Source: CAG-826 sp964504595
GTDB lineage: Bacteria; Bacillota_I; Bacilli_A; RFN20; CAG-826
DNA length: 19,362 nt
NCBI GenBank assembly: GCA_964504595.1
Contig: CAZDEE010000020.1
Coordinates: 1 to 19,362 of the forward strand
Reading direction: 5' to 3'
The notes below the pieces were generated by a model. That model was not told where the DNA came from. It did not search any database and saw nothing but the letters and a program-made list of their open reading frames with translations. Below, piece by piece: positions 7,306-13,909 of the stretch (its first letter is position 1; each line of letters opens with the position of its first letter). Made by a program: the position numbers and the translations under genes.

Positions 7306-7761
7306 CTACTTCCTAACACAATCGTTACTATCCAAAATTAGAGTGAATGGTCCATCATTAATTAAAGATACTTTCATATCCGCTCCAAAAACACCACTGC
7401 AGCTCTTTTGATGGGCTTTTTTTAGTTCTGTAAACCAAAAATCATATAATTCTTTAGCCCTTTTAGGTTCTAATGCATTAACAAATGAAGGCCTTCTTCC
7501 TTTTTTTACATCTCCATATAGAGTAAATTGAGATACAGATAGAACCTCTCCATCAATATCATCTAATCCTAAATTAGTATGACCATTTTCATCTTGAAAA
7601 GTACGAAGCGACAATACTTTATTTAACATCGATAAAGCAACATTCTCATCATCACCTTCAGTAAAACCTACTAAAAGAACAAATCCTCGGTTAATAGAAG
7701 CCACTTCCTGACCATCAATTGTCAAAGAAGCACTTAATGCATTTTGTAAAACAATTCTCAT
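7306..7761 (-). CDS. dtd: D-aminoacyl-tRNA deacylase
   Basis: This 151-residue cytoplasmic proofreading enzyme hydrolyses D-amino acids (and Gly mischarged on tRNA-Ala) from tRNA. Family marks are SQFTLYGD (77–84) and the C-terminal NDGPFT (135–140), which lines the chiral-proofreading pocket. The usual GPVT reads GPFT here. Length equals the family norm of about 145–150. It begins with AAGGTGAT before the ATG and is followed after 4 nt by mnmA, giving a two-gene tRNA-quality unit. Confidence 0.94.
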   Translation of the reverse strand: MRIVLQNALSASLTIDGQEVASINRGFVLLVGFTEGDDENVALSMLNKVLSLRTFQDENGHTNLGLDDIDGEVLSVSQFTLYGDVKKGRRPSFVNALEPKRAKELYDFWFTELKKAHQKSCSGVFGADMKVSLINDGPFTLILDSNDCVRK

Positions 7762-7776
7762 ACAATCACCTTCTAC

Positions 7777-7782
7777 ATTATA
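7777..7782 (-). promoter_or_regulatory. Probable -10 element of dtd–mnmA
   Basis: A perfect TATAAT lies 15 nt before the dtd ATG on the minus strand. No good -35 hexamer is found at 16–19 bp, so recognition may rest on the -10. The expected start (about 7770) falls within the ribosome binding site, leaving almost no 5' leader. Confidence 0.4.
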
Positions 7783-7800
7783 GAATTTTTTCTTAAAAAT

Positions 7801-7809
7801 TGATATACT
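7801..7809 (+). promoter_or_regulatory. Extended -10 promoter of rarA
   Basis: TGATATACT fits the extended -10 pattern (TGn followed by TATACT, five of six). No matching -35 is seen. The start would be near 7816, immediately before the ribosome binding site GGAAGTGAT (7817–7825). It lies back to back with the dtd -10 in the 68-nt divergent gap. Confidence 0.45.
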
Positions 7810-7829
7810 AAAAATCGGAAGTGATAAAA

Positions 7830-9089
7830 ATGAATGCCCCTTTAGCTTATCGAGTACGACCTTCTACATTAAATGAAGTGATAGGTCAAGAACATTTAAA
7901 AGGAGAAAATGGATTTTTACGTCAATGTATTAATTCTAACACCATTGTTTCAATGATTTTTTATGGACCTCCTGGGGTTGGAAAAACCACACTTGCAGAA
8001 GCATTTTGCAAATCTATAAATGTTCATTATATTAAACTAAATGCTGTTACTAGTAATAAAAAAGAAATTGAATCCGCGATAGAAGAAAGTCGTTTGTTTC
8101 CTAATCCTATAATATTGATGGATGAGGTTCATAGATTAAACAAAGATAAACAAGATTTACTTCTTCCTTTTGTTGAAGATGGCACTATTTATTTAATTGG
8201 AGCGACAACTGCGAATCCATATATTGCTATAAATCCAGCTATTAGGAGCCGATGTCATCTATTAGAAGTTAAGCCTCTAACTTTAGAGGAGATTAAAAAA
8301 GGAATTGAAAGGGTTATTGTTCATCCAAATGGACTAAATAATCGATATAGTTTTGATGATGATGCGATAGAGACCATCGCCAAACTATCTGGTGGTGATA
8401 TGAGATTTGCCTTAAATATTATTGAAGTTGCAACATTAGGCAATAATAAAAAAAATATTACTCGAAACGATATCGAACATGTTACAAAAATTCCTAATTA
8501 TTTAATGGATCAAGATGAAAATGAACATTATGATTCGGTTTCAGCTTTGCAAAAATCAATTCGTGGAAGCGATGTTGATGCTGCATTATACTATTTAGCG
8601 CGTTTATGTATTGCTGGTGATTTAGAAAGCATCGAAAGAAGATTACTTGTCACCGCGTACGAAGATGTAGGTTTAGCAAATCCTCAAGCTGTTCAAAGAT
8701 GCGCTACAGCACTCGAAAGCGCACGAAAAGTTGGATTTCCTGAAGCGGTTATTCCATTAGGTTTTACTGTTTGTGACTTAGCTTTGTCACCTAAATCAAA
8801 AGCGGCTTATACAGGTATATTTGAAGCAATGTCGCTTGCAGAAAAGCAACCTTTGGATGTTTTAGATTATCTGAAATATACTCCTGTAAATGTTCAAGAA
8901 GAAGACAAATACCCTTACGATCGTCCAGACATATGGGAAAAAATACAATATCTTCCTGAATTAATTAAAAAAATGCAGTTCTATCATCCATCAAATAATT
9001 CTGCTTATGAACGGGCATTAAATGAAAATTATGCAAGACTTAAAAAACAAGGTCGATCACGCGATCTTAGAAAATTAAAAAAATTATAA
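7830..9089 (+). CDS. rarA: Replication-associated recombination protein RarA (MgsA/WRNIP1 family AAA+ ATPase)
   Basis: This 419-residue AAA+ ATPase acts at stalled replication forks. The Walker A motif GPPGVGKTT (46–54), Walker B ILMDEVHR and sensor segment GATTANPYIAINPAIRSRC are all present. They are followed by the helical MgsA C-terminal domain (YDSVSALQKSIRGSDVDAA, GLANPQAV, PLDVLDYLKYTP). I chose the ATG at 7830. The in-frame GTG at 7821 is inside the ribosome binding site, and family members begin close to the PLAYR-RP motif. It is transcribed alone and meets spoVAF tail to tail with a 6-nt overlap. Confidence 0.95.
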   Translation: MNAPLAYRVRPSTLNEVIGQEHLKGENGFLRQCINSNTIVSMIFYGPPGVGKTTLAEAFCKSINVHYIKLNAVTSNKKEIESAIEESRLFPNPIILMDEVHRLNKDKQDLLLPFVEDGTIYLIGATTANPYIAINPAIRSRCHLLEVKPLTLEEIKKGIERVIVHPNGLNNRYSFDDDAIETIAKLSGGDMRFALNIIEVATLGNNKKNITRNDIEHVTKIPNYLMDQDENEHYDSVSALQKSIRGSDVDAALYYLARLCIAGDLESIERRLLVTAYEDVGLANPQAVQRCATALESARKVGFPEAVIPLGFTVCDLALSPKSKAAYTGIFEAMSLAEKQPLDVLDYLKYTPVNVQEEDKYPYDRPDIWEKIQYLPELIKKMQFYHPSNNSAYERALNENYARLKKQGRSRDLRKLKKL

Positions 9090-10460
9090 TTTTGTTCTAT
9101 TTTTAGCTCTCGACCGAGAAAAAATGTTGAGAGCTTTTTTTATATCTAGAGGACAAAATGGATATAAATAAGGTAAACCAAAAATATTAATATTAGATAA
9201 ATAAAGGAATATAAAGCTTAATCCTATTAATAAGCCCGCTTTTCCTAATACCGCCACTAAAAGAATTAAAAATATTTTTAATAATTTATTTGCTAAGGAC
9301 AATTCATAGCTTGGAGTTACAAATTGACATATCGCAGATATTGCACATAATAAGATAATTTCTGGTAAAAATAGTCCTAAGTCCAACGCAACTTGTGATA
9401 AAATAACCGCGGCAATTAAACCGATTGTACCACTTATTGTGCTAGGAGTATGTATCGATGCAATTCTAAGCAATTCAAAAACAAATTCGCAAATTAAAGT
9501 TTGAATAACAATCAATGACATATTATTTATATTTAAATCTAATGTAAATCCATTATTGTATCCATCTTCACAAATTAAAGAAAGCCAAAAAGGAACGATC
9601 GTATAAGAGAAAAAAATTGCAATGCATCTTAATAAACGAGTAAACGAACCTACCAATTGCGATTGACGATATTCCTCGACATGATAAGTATGCTCAAAAA
9701 GAGTTGTGGGCAATATTAAAACACTTGAAGATGTATCAACGACTATTATTATTTTTCCTTTTATTAAACTTATTGAAGCAATATCTGGTCGTTCTGTATA
9801 TCTTACTAAGGGAAATGGATTAAAATTTTGATTTATAATTAATTCTTCTAATGCTCTATCACTCATTATAAGAGATTCTATATTTATCTTTTTTATCCGA
9901 TTTTCTATTTCTTTTAACGCTCTTTTATCAGCTACTTTATCCAAGTATAAAACCGCAACAGAAATTTTACTAAGTGAAGAAATAATATAGTTCTGTATTA
10001 TTAAATCCTTTGTTTTAATTCTTCTTCTAATTAGGGCGATATTCGTGTTTATCGATTCGGTAAACCCATCTTTTGATCCACGAATTGTTTGTTCACTATT
10101 TGGCTCAGAAATACTTCTTAAAGGATATGATCGTACATCAATCATAATTACTTTATCATTGTCATCTATAATTAAAGCTGCAACGCCGTTTAATACATCA
10201 TTTACTACACTATCTAAATTATATGAAATATAGACATTGCCATTTTTTAATTTATTAATTACTTTTTTGCTTATTAAAGCATCATTAATACCTTCTAATA
10301 ATGATATTATTGCAACTTCATTAACTAAAGAAGATAAATAAAATAAAACTCCTTTATGCAGTTTAGTATTTACTTCTCTTCTAATTACATCAAAATTGGT
10401 CCCATATTTTAATGAATCACACAAATACTGATTAGCATATTTTATATAATCATTTTTCAT
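9084..10460 (-). CDS. spoVAF: SpoVAF / GerA-family spore germination protein
   Basis: This 458-residue membrane protein of the GerA A-subunit family has a large soluble N-terminal part (about 1–270) with the family motif NPFPLVRYTERPDIAS. Roughly five membrane helices follow between about 275 and 440, and the tail is basic. GerAA proteins sense nutrients in the spore inner membrane; SpoVAF is the paralog encoded behind spoVA genes and helps dipicolinate release. Its place directly after spoVAE argues for SpoVAF rather than a free-standing receptor; no gerB or gerC partners are present. The start codon shares one base with the spoVAE stop (TAATG) and has no ribosome binding site, indicating reinitiation. 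The last about 35 nt of the gene overlap the rarA terminator. Confidence 0.85.
   Translation of the reverse strand: MKNDYIKYANQYLCDSLKYGTNFDVIRREVNTKLHKGVLFYLSSLVNEVAIISLLEGINDALISKKVINKLKNGNVYISYNLDSVVNDVLNGVAALIIDDNDKVIMIDVRSYPLRSISEPNSEQTIRGSKDGFTESINTNIALIRRRIKTKDLIIQNYIISSLSKISVAVLYLDKVADKRALKEIENRIKKINIESLIMSDRALEELIINQNFNPFPLVRYTERPDIASISLIKGKIIIVVDTSSSVLILPTTLFEHTYHVEEYRQSQLVGSFTRLLRCIAIFFSYTIVPFWLSLICEDGYNNGFTLDLNINNMSLIVIQTLICEFVFELLRIASIHTPSTISGTIGLIAAVILSQVALDLGLFLPEIILLCAISAICQFVTPSYELSLANKLLKIFLILLVAVLGKAGLLIGLSFIFLYLSNINIFGLPYLYPFCPLDIKKALNIFSRSRAKNRTKL
9105..9142 (+). terminator. Intrinsic terminator of rarA, inside the spoVAF coding region
   Basis: The arms AGCTCTCGAC (9105–9114) and GTTGAGAGCT (9126–9135) form a 10-bp stem with one wobble pair. 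An 11-nt loop separates them and seven T follow directly. On the minus strand the stem is followed by A-rich sequence, so it works only for rarA. It lies within the last codons of spoVAF. Confidence 0.8.
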
Positions 10461-10822
10461 TATTCTGGCTTTGGTTTAAAAATTATACTGCTTATTACTC
10501 CAAGGACCACAACAGAAACAATAACCGCACTCGCATCTTTAAACAGCCCTTTTAAAATGCCTAAAAATCCCTGTTCTTTAGCTCCTAATAATGCCGCATG
10601 CGCTAAGTTATGGCCAAAACTCGTTATTGGAGTAATTGCGCCTCCACCAACAATTTCTAATAACGAATCATATATTCCACCTGTTTCTAATAAAATACCA
10701 ACTAAAACAAAAATACTGCATATATGTCCTGGTGTTAATCTTGTATATTCAAAAATAATCTGTCCTATCAAACATAATCCTCCGCAAAATAAGAAGGAAT
10801 AAATCCACATTTTAATTTCCAT
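10460..10822 (-). CDS. spoVAE: Stage V sporulation protein AE (SpoVAEb type)
   Basis: This 120-residue protein is almost entirely hydrophobic, with about four membrane helices. The family segment ITSFGHNLAHAALLGAKE is in the middle and it ends VISSIIFKPKPE, both typical of SpoVAE. With SpoVAC and SpoVAD it forms the channel that loads calcium dipicolinate into the forespore and releases it at germination. The ATG shares one base with the spoVAD stop and is served by GGAGGT, which lies inside the end of spoVAD. A second SpoVAE-like gene (spoVAEa) is absent here. Confidence 0.9.
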   Translation of the reverse strand: MEIKMWIYSFLFCGGLCLIGQIIFEYTRLTPGHICSIFVLVGILLETGGIYDSLLEIVGGGAITPITSFGHNLAHAALLGAKEQGFLGILKGLFKDASAVIVSVVVLGVISSIIFKPKPE

Positions 10823-11814
10823 TACTCATTTACCTCCAAAGTTAAAGCATGGGCAATAACTGGTATACTATGTTTTTGATAGGCTAGCGTTGATGAAAAT
10901 AAAGCACCTGTTGCAACAAGTAATACGCGTTTAAATGTTCCTTTTAGCATTTCATTAACTATATATCCAGCAGTCATTACCCCAATGCATGCAGGACCAC
11001 TTCCACCTGCATATACTTTTTCTTTTTCTCGATAATAAATTATCTTTCCAGCATCCAAATGATTTAAAAGATTTACTCCATCAATTTTGAATGAATCTAA
11101 TAAAACATTTGTGCCTACTTTAGATAAATCTCCTGTTAGTATCAAATCATAATCTTCAGCATTTTCATGAAAATTTACTAAATGATCTTTAATTGTGGAA
11201 TAGGCTGCGAAAGCCATTGGTGATCCTAAATCATTTAAATCAGTTTTATTTGGATCATGAACTCTTCCATAAGTTAATTCAGTAACCTTAATTTTTGTCT
11301 TTCGTTTTCCCACAATAAAGCTTGCTGCACCAGTTACGGTTGAAGTTGAAGAATCTTTTTTTTGAATACCATAATCATTTGGATAACGAAATTGTCTTTC
11401 CGCCACTGGATAGGAAGATGAAGTAAAAGCTAAAGCATAATCCACCAAACCTAAATCGACATGTATGCATGCTAATCCTAAGCTTAGTGTCATCGTAGAA
11501 CATGCCCCATAAACTCCTATTGAAGAACTAGCATAACTTTTCATGACTAAAGATGATATAGCTATTTGATTGCTTAAATCACCGCCAAACATCAAAGGAA
11601 TTTGACTTCGTTTAATTTTGGCCTTTCTTAAAGATATTTCAATCGCCGATTTAGCCATTTCCACTTCGCCACTTTCAAAAGATTTTTGCTTATTATAATA
11701 GTTATCAATTTTTAAATCGAAATACTTCCCATAAGGGCCTGAAGCCTCTTTAGGTCCAACAACAGAACTTGCACTTTGTAAATAAACATTATTTAATTTG
11801 ACACTAAAACTCAT
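10822..11814 (-). CDS. spoVAD: Stage V sporulation protein AD, dipicolinate-binding
   Basis: This 330-residue thiolase-fold protein binds dipicolinic acid in the SpoVA channel complex. Recognisable are the GACST segment with Cys105, AERQFRYP (138–145), GSGPACIGVMTAGYI and the C-terminal signature SIPVIAHALTLE. It has no membrane helix and probably sits on the spore inner membrane with SpoVAC and SpoVAE. Length matches the family (about 335–340). The ATG overlaps the spoVAC stop by 4 nt (ATGA) behind GGGGTGG, a classic coupled arrangement. Confidence 0.95.
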   Translation of the reverse strand: MSFSVKLNNVYLQSASSVVGPKEASGPYGKYFDLKIDNYYNKQKSFESGEVEMAKSAIEISLRKAKIKRSQIPLMFGGDLSNQIAISSLVMKSYASSSIGVYGACSTMTLSLGLACIHVDLGLVDYALAFTSSSYPVAERQFRYPNDYGIQKKDSSTSTVTGAASFIVGKRKTKIKVTELTYGRVHDPNKTDLNDLGSPMAFAAYSTIKDHLVNFHENAEDYDLILTGDLSKVGTNVLLDSFKIDGVNLLNHLDAGKIIYYREKEKVYAGGSGPACIGVMTAGYIVNEMLKGTFKRVLLVATGALFSSTLAYQKHSIPVIAHALTLEVNE

Positions 11815-12263
11815 AATGCCACCCCTATAAAAGACAATAAAAAGCGAATTAAAGCATAAAAAAAGGCTCCAGAAATTGCATAAGTAATAACACTTCCCGC
11901 TAAATAAAACATACGTGAACCAATACCAAAAATCGGTCCTTCAAAACGCGATTCAATCGATGATGATACTACCGAATTAGCAAATCCAGAAGTTGGTATA
12001 AATAAACCGGCACCAAATTTTGCTCCTAGTTTTTTATATAAACCTGTGCCAGTTAAAACCGTCGTACATAATATAATTATTAAAGTTGCAATTAAAGAAG
12101 ATTCCTCCTTTAATAAACTTAAATAATGATAACTAATATAAAACAAAGTTTGTGTTATTACGCCCATAAATCCACCTACAATAAATGCGATGAATATTTT
12201 TTTGATTTTATTAGATTTTATTTTATTATTTTTTACAATTTCTTCATATTGCTTTTTATTCAT
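11811..12263 (-). CDS. spoVAC: Stage V sporulation protein AC
   Basis: This 150-residue membrane protein has a basic N-terminal tail (1–20) and about four hydrophobic segments. The family motif GAGLFIPTSGFANSVVSS lies at about 84–101. SpoVAC is thought to form the mechanosensitive pore of the dipicolinate channel. I chose the ATG at 12263, behind GAGGTGG, because it gives the length of the B. subtilis protein and a normal MNKKQY start. An upstream in-frame start at 12290 would translate the ribosome binding site itself. It follows sigF after a 43-nt gap, the only sizeable gap between spoIIAA and spoVAF. spoVAA and spoVAB, which sit here in Bacillus, are missing. Confidence 0.93.
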   Translation of the reverse strand: MNKKQYEEIVKNNKIKSNKIKKIFIAFIVGGFMGVITQTLFYISYHYLSLLKEESSLIATLIIILCTTVLTGTGLYKKLGAKFGAGLFIPTSGFANSVVSSSIESRFEGPIFGIGSRMFYLAGSVITYAISGAFFYALIRFLLSFIGVAL

Positions 12264-12277
12264 TGAACCACCTCTTT

Positions 12278-12309
12278 TATAGTGTTCCAAAAATAAGTTT
12301 TTTAATTCA
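12278..12309 (-). promoter_or_regulatory. Weak forespore-type promoter candidate before spoVAC
   Basis: On the minus strand TGAATT (12304–12309) and CACTATA (12278–12284) lie 19 bp apart just before the spoVAC ribosome binding site. This loosely resembles sigma-G/sigma-F promoters (GHATR, about 18 bp, CATnnTA) but misses several positions. In Bacillus the spoVA operon has its own sigma-G promoter, so one would be expected here. Confidence 0.2.
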
Positions 12310-13020
12310 ACTAATTAACATAGCTTTTAATTTTTCGAGTATTTTTTTCTCCCATCTTGAAATCTGTACTTGTGAAACAAAGAATCTTTTTGCGACATCA
12401 TTTTGCTTCATTCCTTCAAAAAAACGAAGTTCAATTAATAATCTTTCTTTTTCATCTAATTTATCTAATGCATCATATAAATCCATTTTATCAATTGAAG
12501 TTATAACATCATTTTCACCAATTGTATCAATTAATGTCAAATTATCTTCATCAAGCGGCTTTGATAACGATGTTGGATAGTAATGCGATTCAATTGCCAT
12601 TAAAATATCTTCTTTTGATTCATGAAGTTCATTTTGTAAATCTTCAAGGGTTATCGTCTTAAAATTATTATCTTCAAATTCTTTTTTTACTCTTTCAATT
12701 TTCAAATATAGTTCTTTGAATTGCCTTGAAACTTTAATCGCACCATCATCGCGAAAATATCTTTTAATTTCACCTAATATTAACGGAACCGCATAAGTGG
12801 AAAATTGCACTTCATATTTAGGATCGAATTGTTTAATAGCTTTTAATAATCCTATCATACCAACGCTTAATAAATCTTCCTTATCACATGCAGAATAATG
12901 ATATCTTTTTAAAATCGATACTACTAGAGGCTTATGTTTTAATACTGCTTCTTCTAAAGCATTTTGATCTCCTTCTTTTGCCCTTATTATTAATTCATAA
13001 TCAGCTATCTTTTCTTTCAT
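12307..13020 (-). CDS. sigF: RNA polymerase sporulation sigma factor SigF
   Basis: This 237-residue sigma-70-type factor directs the first forespore transcription. Region 2 spans about 28–95 (HKPLVVSILKRY, DLLSVGMIGLLKAIKQFDP, FSTYAVPLILGEIKRYFRD). Region 4 ends with the helix-turn-helix DVAKRFFVSQVQISRWEKKIL. It lies directly after spoIIAA and spoIIAB, which identifies it as SigF rather than the similar SigG. Its ATG lies inside the 3' end of spoIIAB (20-nt overlap) with only a poor ribosome binding site, so translation is probably coupled to SpoIIAB. That would help keep sigma and anti-sigma in balance. Length is a little below the 255 of B. subtilis. Confidence 0.95.
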   Translation of the reverse strand: MKEKIADYELIIRAKEGDQNALEEAVLKHKPLVVSILKRYHYSACDKEDLLSVGMIGLLKAIKQFDPKYEVQFSTYAVPLILGEIKRYFRDDGAIKVSRQFKELYLKIERVKKEFEDNNFKTITLEDLQNELHESKEDILMAIESHYYPTSLSKPLDEDNLTLIDTIGENDVITSIDKMDLYDALDKLDEKERLLIELRFFEGMKQNDVAKRFFVSQVQISRWEKKILEKLKAMLIS

Positions 13021-13453
13021 AAACTAAACTTGGCTCTTTAGAAAAAATCTTTTTAATAGTTATTTTTGTTCCCATTCCAATAACAGAACGTATCGCAAAT
13101 TCATCAGATAATGTTCTTATAATGGTAAGTCCCATCCCCGCACGTTCTAAATCTGGTCTAGTAGTAAAAGAAGGTTTTAATGCTTGCTCAATATTTTCGA
13201 TTCCTACTCCATAATCACTTATAACTAAAAATAAAGAATCTTTATCAATACTGGCTTTAATTACTACCTCTTTGCTCGCATCTAATCGATACCCATGGAT
13301 AATTGCATTTGATACAGCTTCTGATACAATTGTTTTTATTTCACTTATTTCATCCAGCGAAGGATTTAAAGGTGTTATAAATGAAATAACCGCCATTCGT
13401 GCAAAAGCTTCATTAACTAGCGAAGCATTAAATCTTAATTCCATACTATTCAT
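13001..13453 (-). CDS. spoIIAB: Anti-sigma F factor / serine kinase SpoIIAB
   Basis: This 150-residue GHKL-fold protein binds and blocks SigF, and phosphorylates SpoIIAA with ATP. The N box EAVSNAIIHGY (45–55), G1 box SDYGVGI (79–85) and G2 box GMGLTII (106–112) are intact. Arg19 probably corresponds to Arg20 of B. subtilis, which contacts both partners. Length agrees with the family (about 146). The ATG overlaps the spoIIAA stop by 4 nt behind GAGGA, and the gene runs 20 nt into sigF. Confidence 0.95.
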   Translation of the reverse strand: MNSMELRFNASLVNEAFARMAVISFITPLNPSLDEISEIKTIVSEAVSNAIIHGYRLDASKEVVIKASIDKDSLFLVISDYGVGIENIEQALKPSFTTRPDLERAGMGLTIIRTLSDEFAIRSVIGMGTKITIKKIFSKEPSLVYERKDS

Positions 13454-13803
13454 AACGCTATCCTCACTTTCTTTTTAAATGCTCCTAATGAGCGATATTC
13501 CTCCATTATAGAAAATAATCCAGTTACCATAATTATTTTTCTTGATGAAGGCGTAAGTCCCATAATTCCACATATTCCACCCATTCTTCTAATTTCATTA
13601 TAACGGCCTAGAATTAATCCAATTCCCGATGAATCTAAGTAATTCAAATTGCTAAAATCCCACAATATAGAACGAGCATTATTCTTTTCCATCTCATTAA
13701 TTATTAAACTTCGATATGTCATAACTCTTAATGAATCTAAATCACCCGAAATTGATACGACAATTCCATCTTCAAAAGGGATGATTTTAATTTTATCGTT
13801 CAT
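13450..13803 (-). CDS. spoIIAA: Anti-sigma F factor antagonist SpoIIAA
   Basis: This 117-residue STAS-domain protein, when unphosphorylated, pulls SpoIIAB off SigF in the forespore. The phosphorylation motif is LDSSGIGLILGRY, placing the target at Ser58, the same number as in B. subtilis. Dephosphorylation would need SpoIIE, which is not in the window. A good GGGAGG lies about 7 nt before the ATG. It is the first gene of the switch operon, behind the dacF terminator and the Spo0A-like boxes. Confidence 0.95.
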   Translation of the reverse strand: MNDKIKIIPFEDGIVVSISGDLDSLRVMTYRSLIINEMEKNNARSILWDFSNLNYLDSSGIGLILGRYNEIRRMGGICGIMGLTPSSRKIIMVTGLFSIMEEYRSLGAFKKKVRIAL

Positions 13804-13830
13804 AGTTTTTCCTCCCTAAAGAATAATAAC

Positions 13831-13864
13831 AAAATAAAAAAGCGCCGTTTTTTATTTCGACGCT
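13831..13864 (-). terminator. Intrinsic terminator between dacF and spoIIAA
   Basis: AGCGTCG and CGGCGCT (13858–13864 and 13841–13847) form a 7-bp GC-rich stem with one G·U pair and a 10-nt A-rich loop. On the minus strand TTTTTATTTT follows. It should stop most dacF transcripts before spoIIAA. Its first arm also contains a Spo0A-box-like CGTCGAA. Confidence 0.7.
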
Positions 13865-13900
13865 GTTCGACAAAAGTTGCAAAAAAATCATTCGACAATT
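13856..13900 (-). promoter_or_regulatory. Cluster of Spo0A-box-like sites upstream of spoIIAA
   Basis: On the minus strand two exact TGTCGAA cores lie at 13891–13897 and 13866–13872, the latter as the full TTTTGTCGAA. A one-mismatch copy CGTCGAA lies at 13856–13862, exactly 10 bp from the second. Tandem boxes one helical turn apart are how Spo0A dimers bind at B. subtilis spoIIG and spoIIA. spoIIA is a direct Spo0A target there, so the position fits. I found no convincing sigma-H -35/-10 pair next to them. Confidence 0.6.
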
Positions 13901-13909
13901 TTTTATGTT

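Noticed and set aside
7821..7829. GTG start for rarA at 7821, and the same trap at 15161 (rsmF), 2768 (oadG) and 7319 (mnmA)
   Set aside because: In rarA, rsmF and oadG the GTG belongs to the AGGTGAT-type ribosome binding site, and a better placed ATG lies nine bases downstream. In mnmA the ATG 18 bases downstream has its own site and fits the family N-terminus.
12264..12290. Longer SpoVAC start at 12290
   Set aside because: It would translate through the GAGGTGG ribosome binding site; the ATG at 12263 gives the family length of 150.
13804..13909. Sigma-H promoter for spoIIAA
   Set aside because: GTCGAAT fits the -10 pattern RnnGAAT, but no AGGA-type -35 lies at the right distance, and the match coincides with a Spo0A box.
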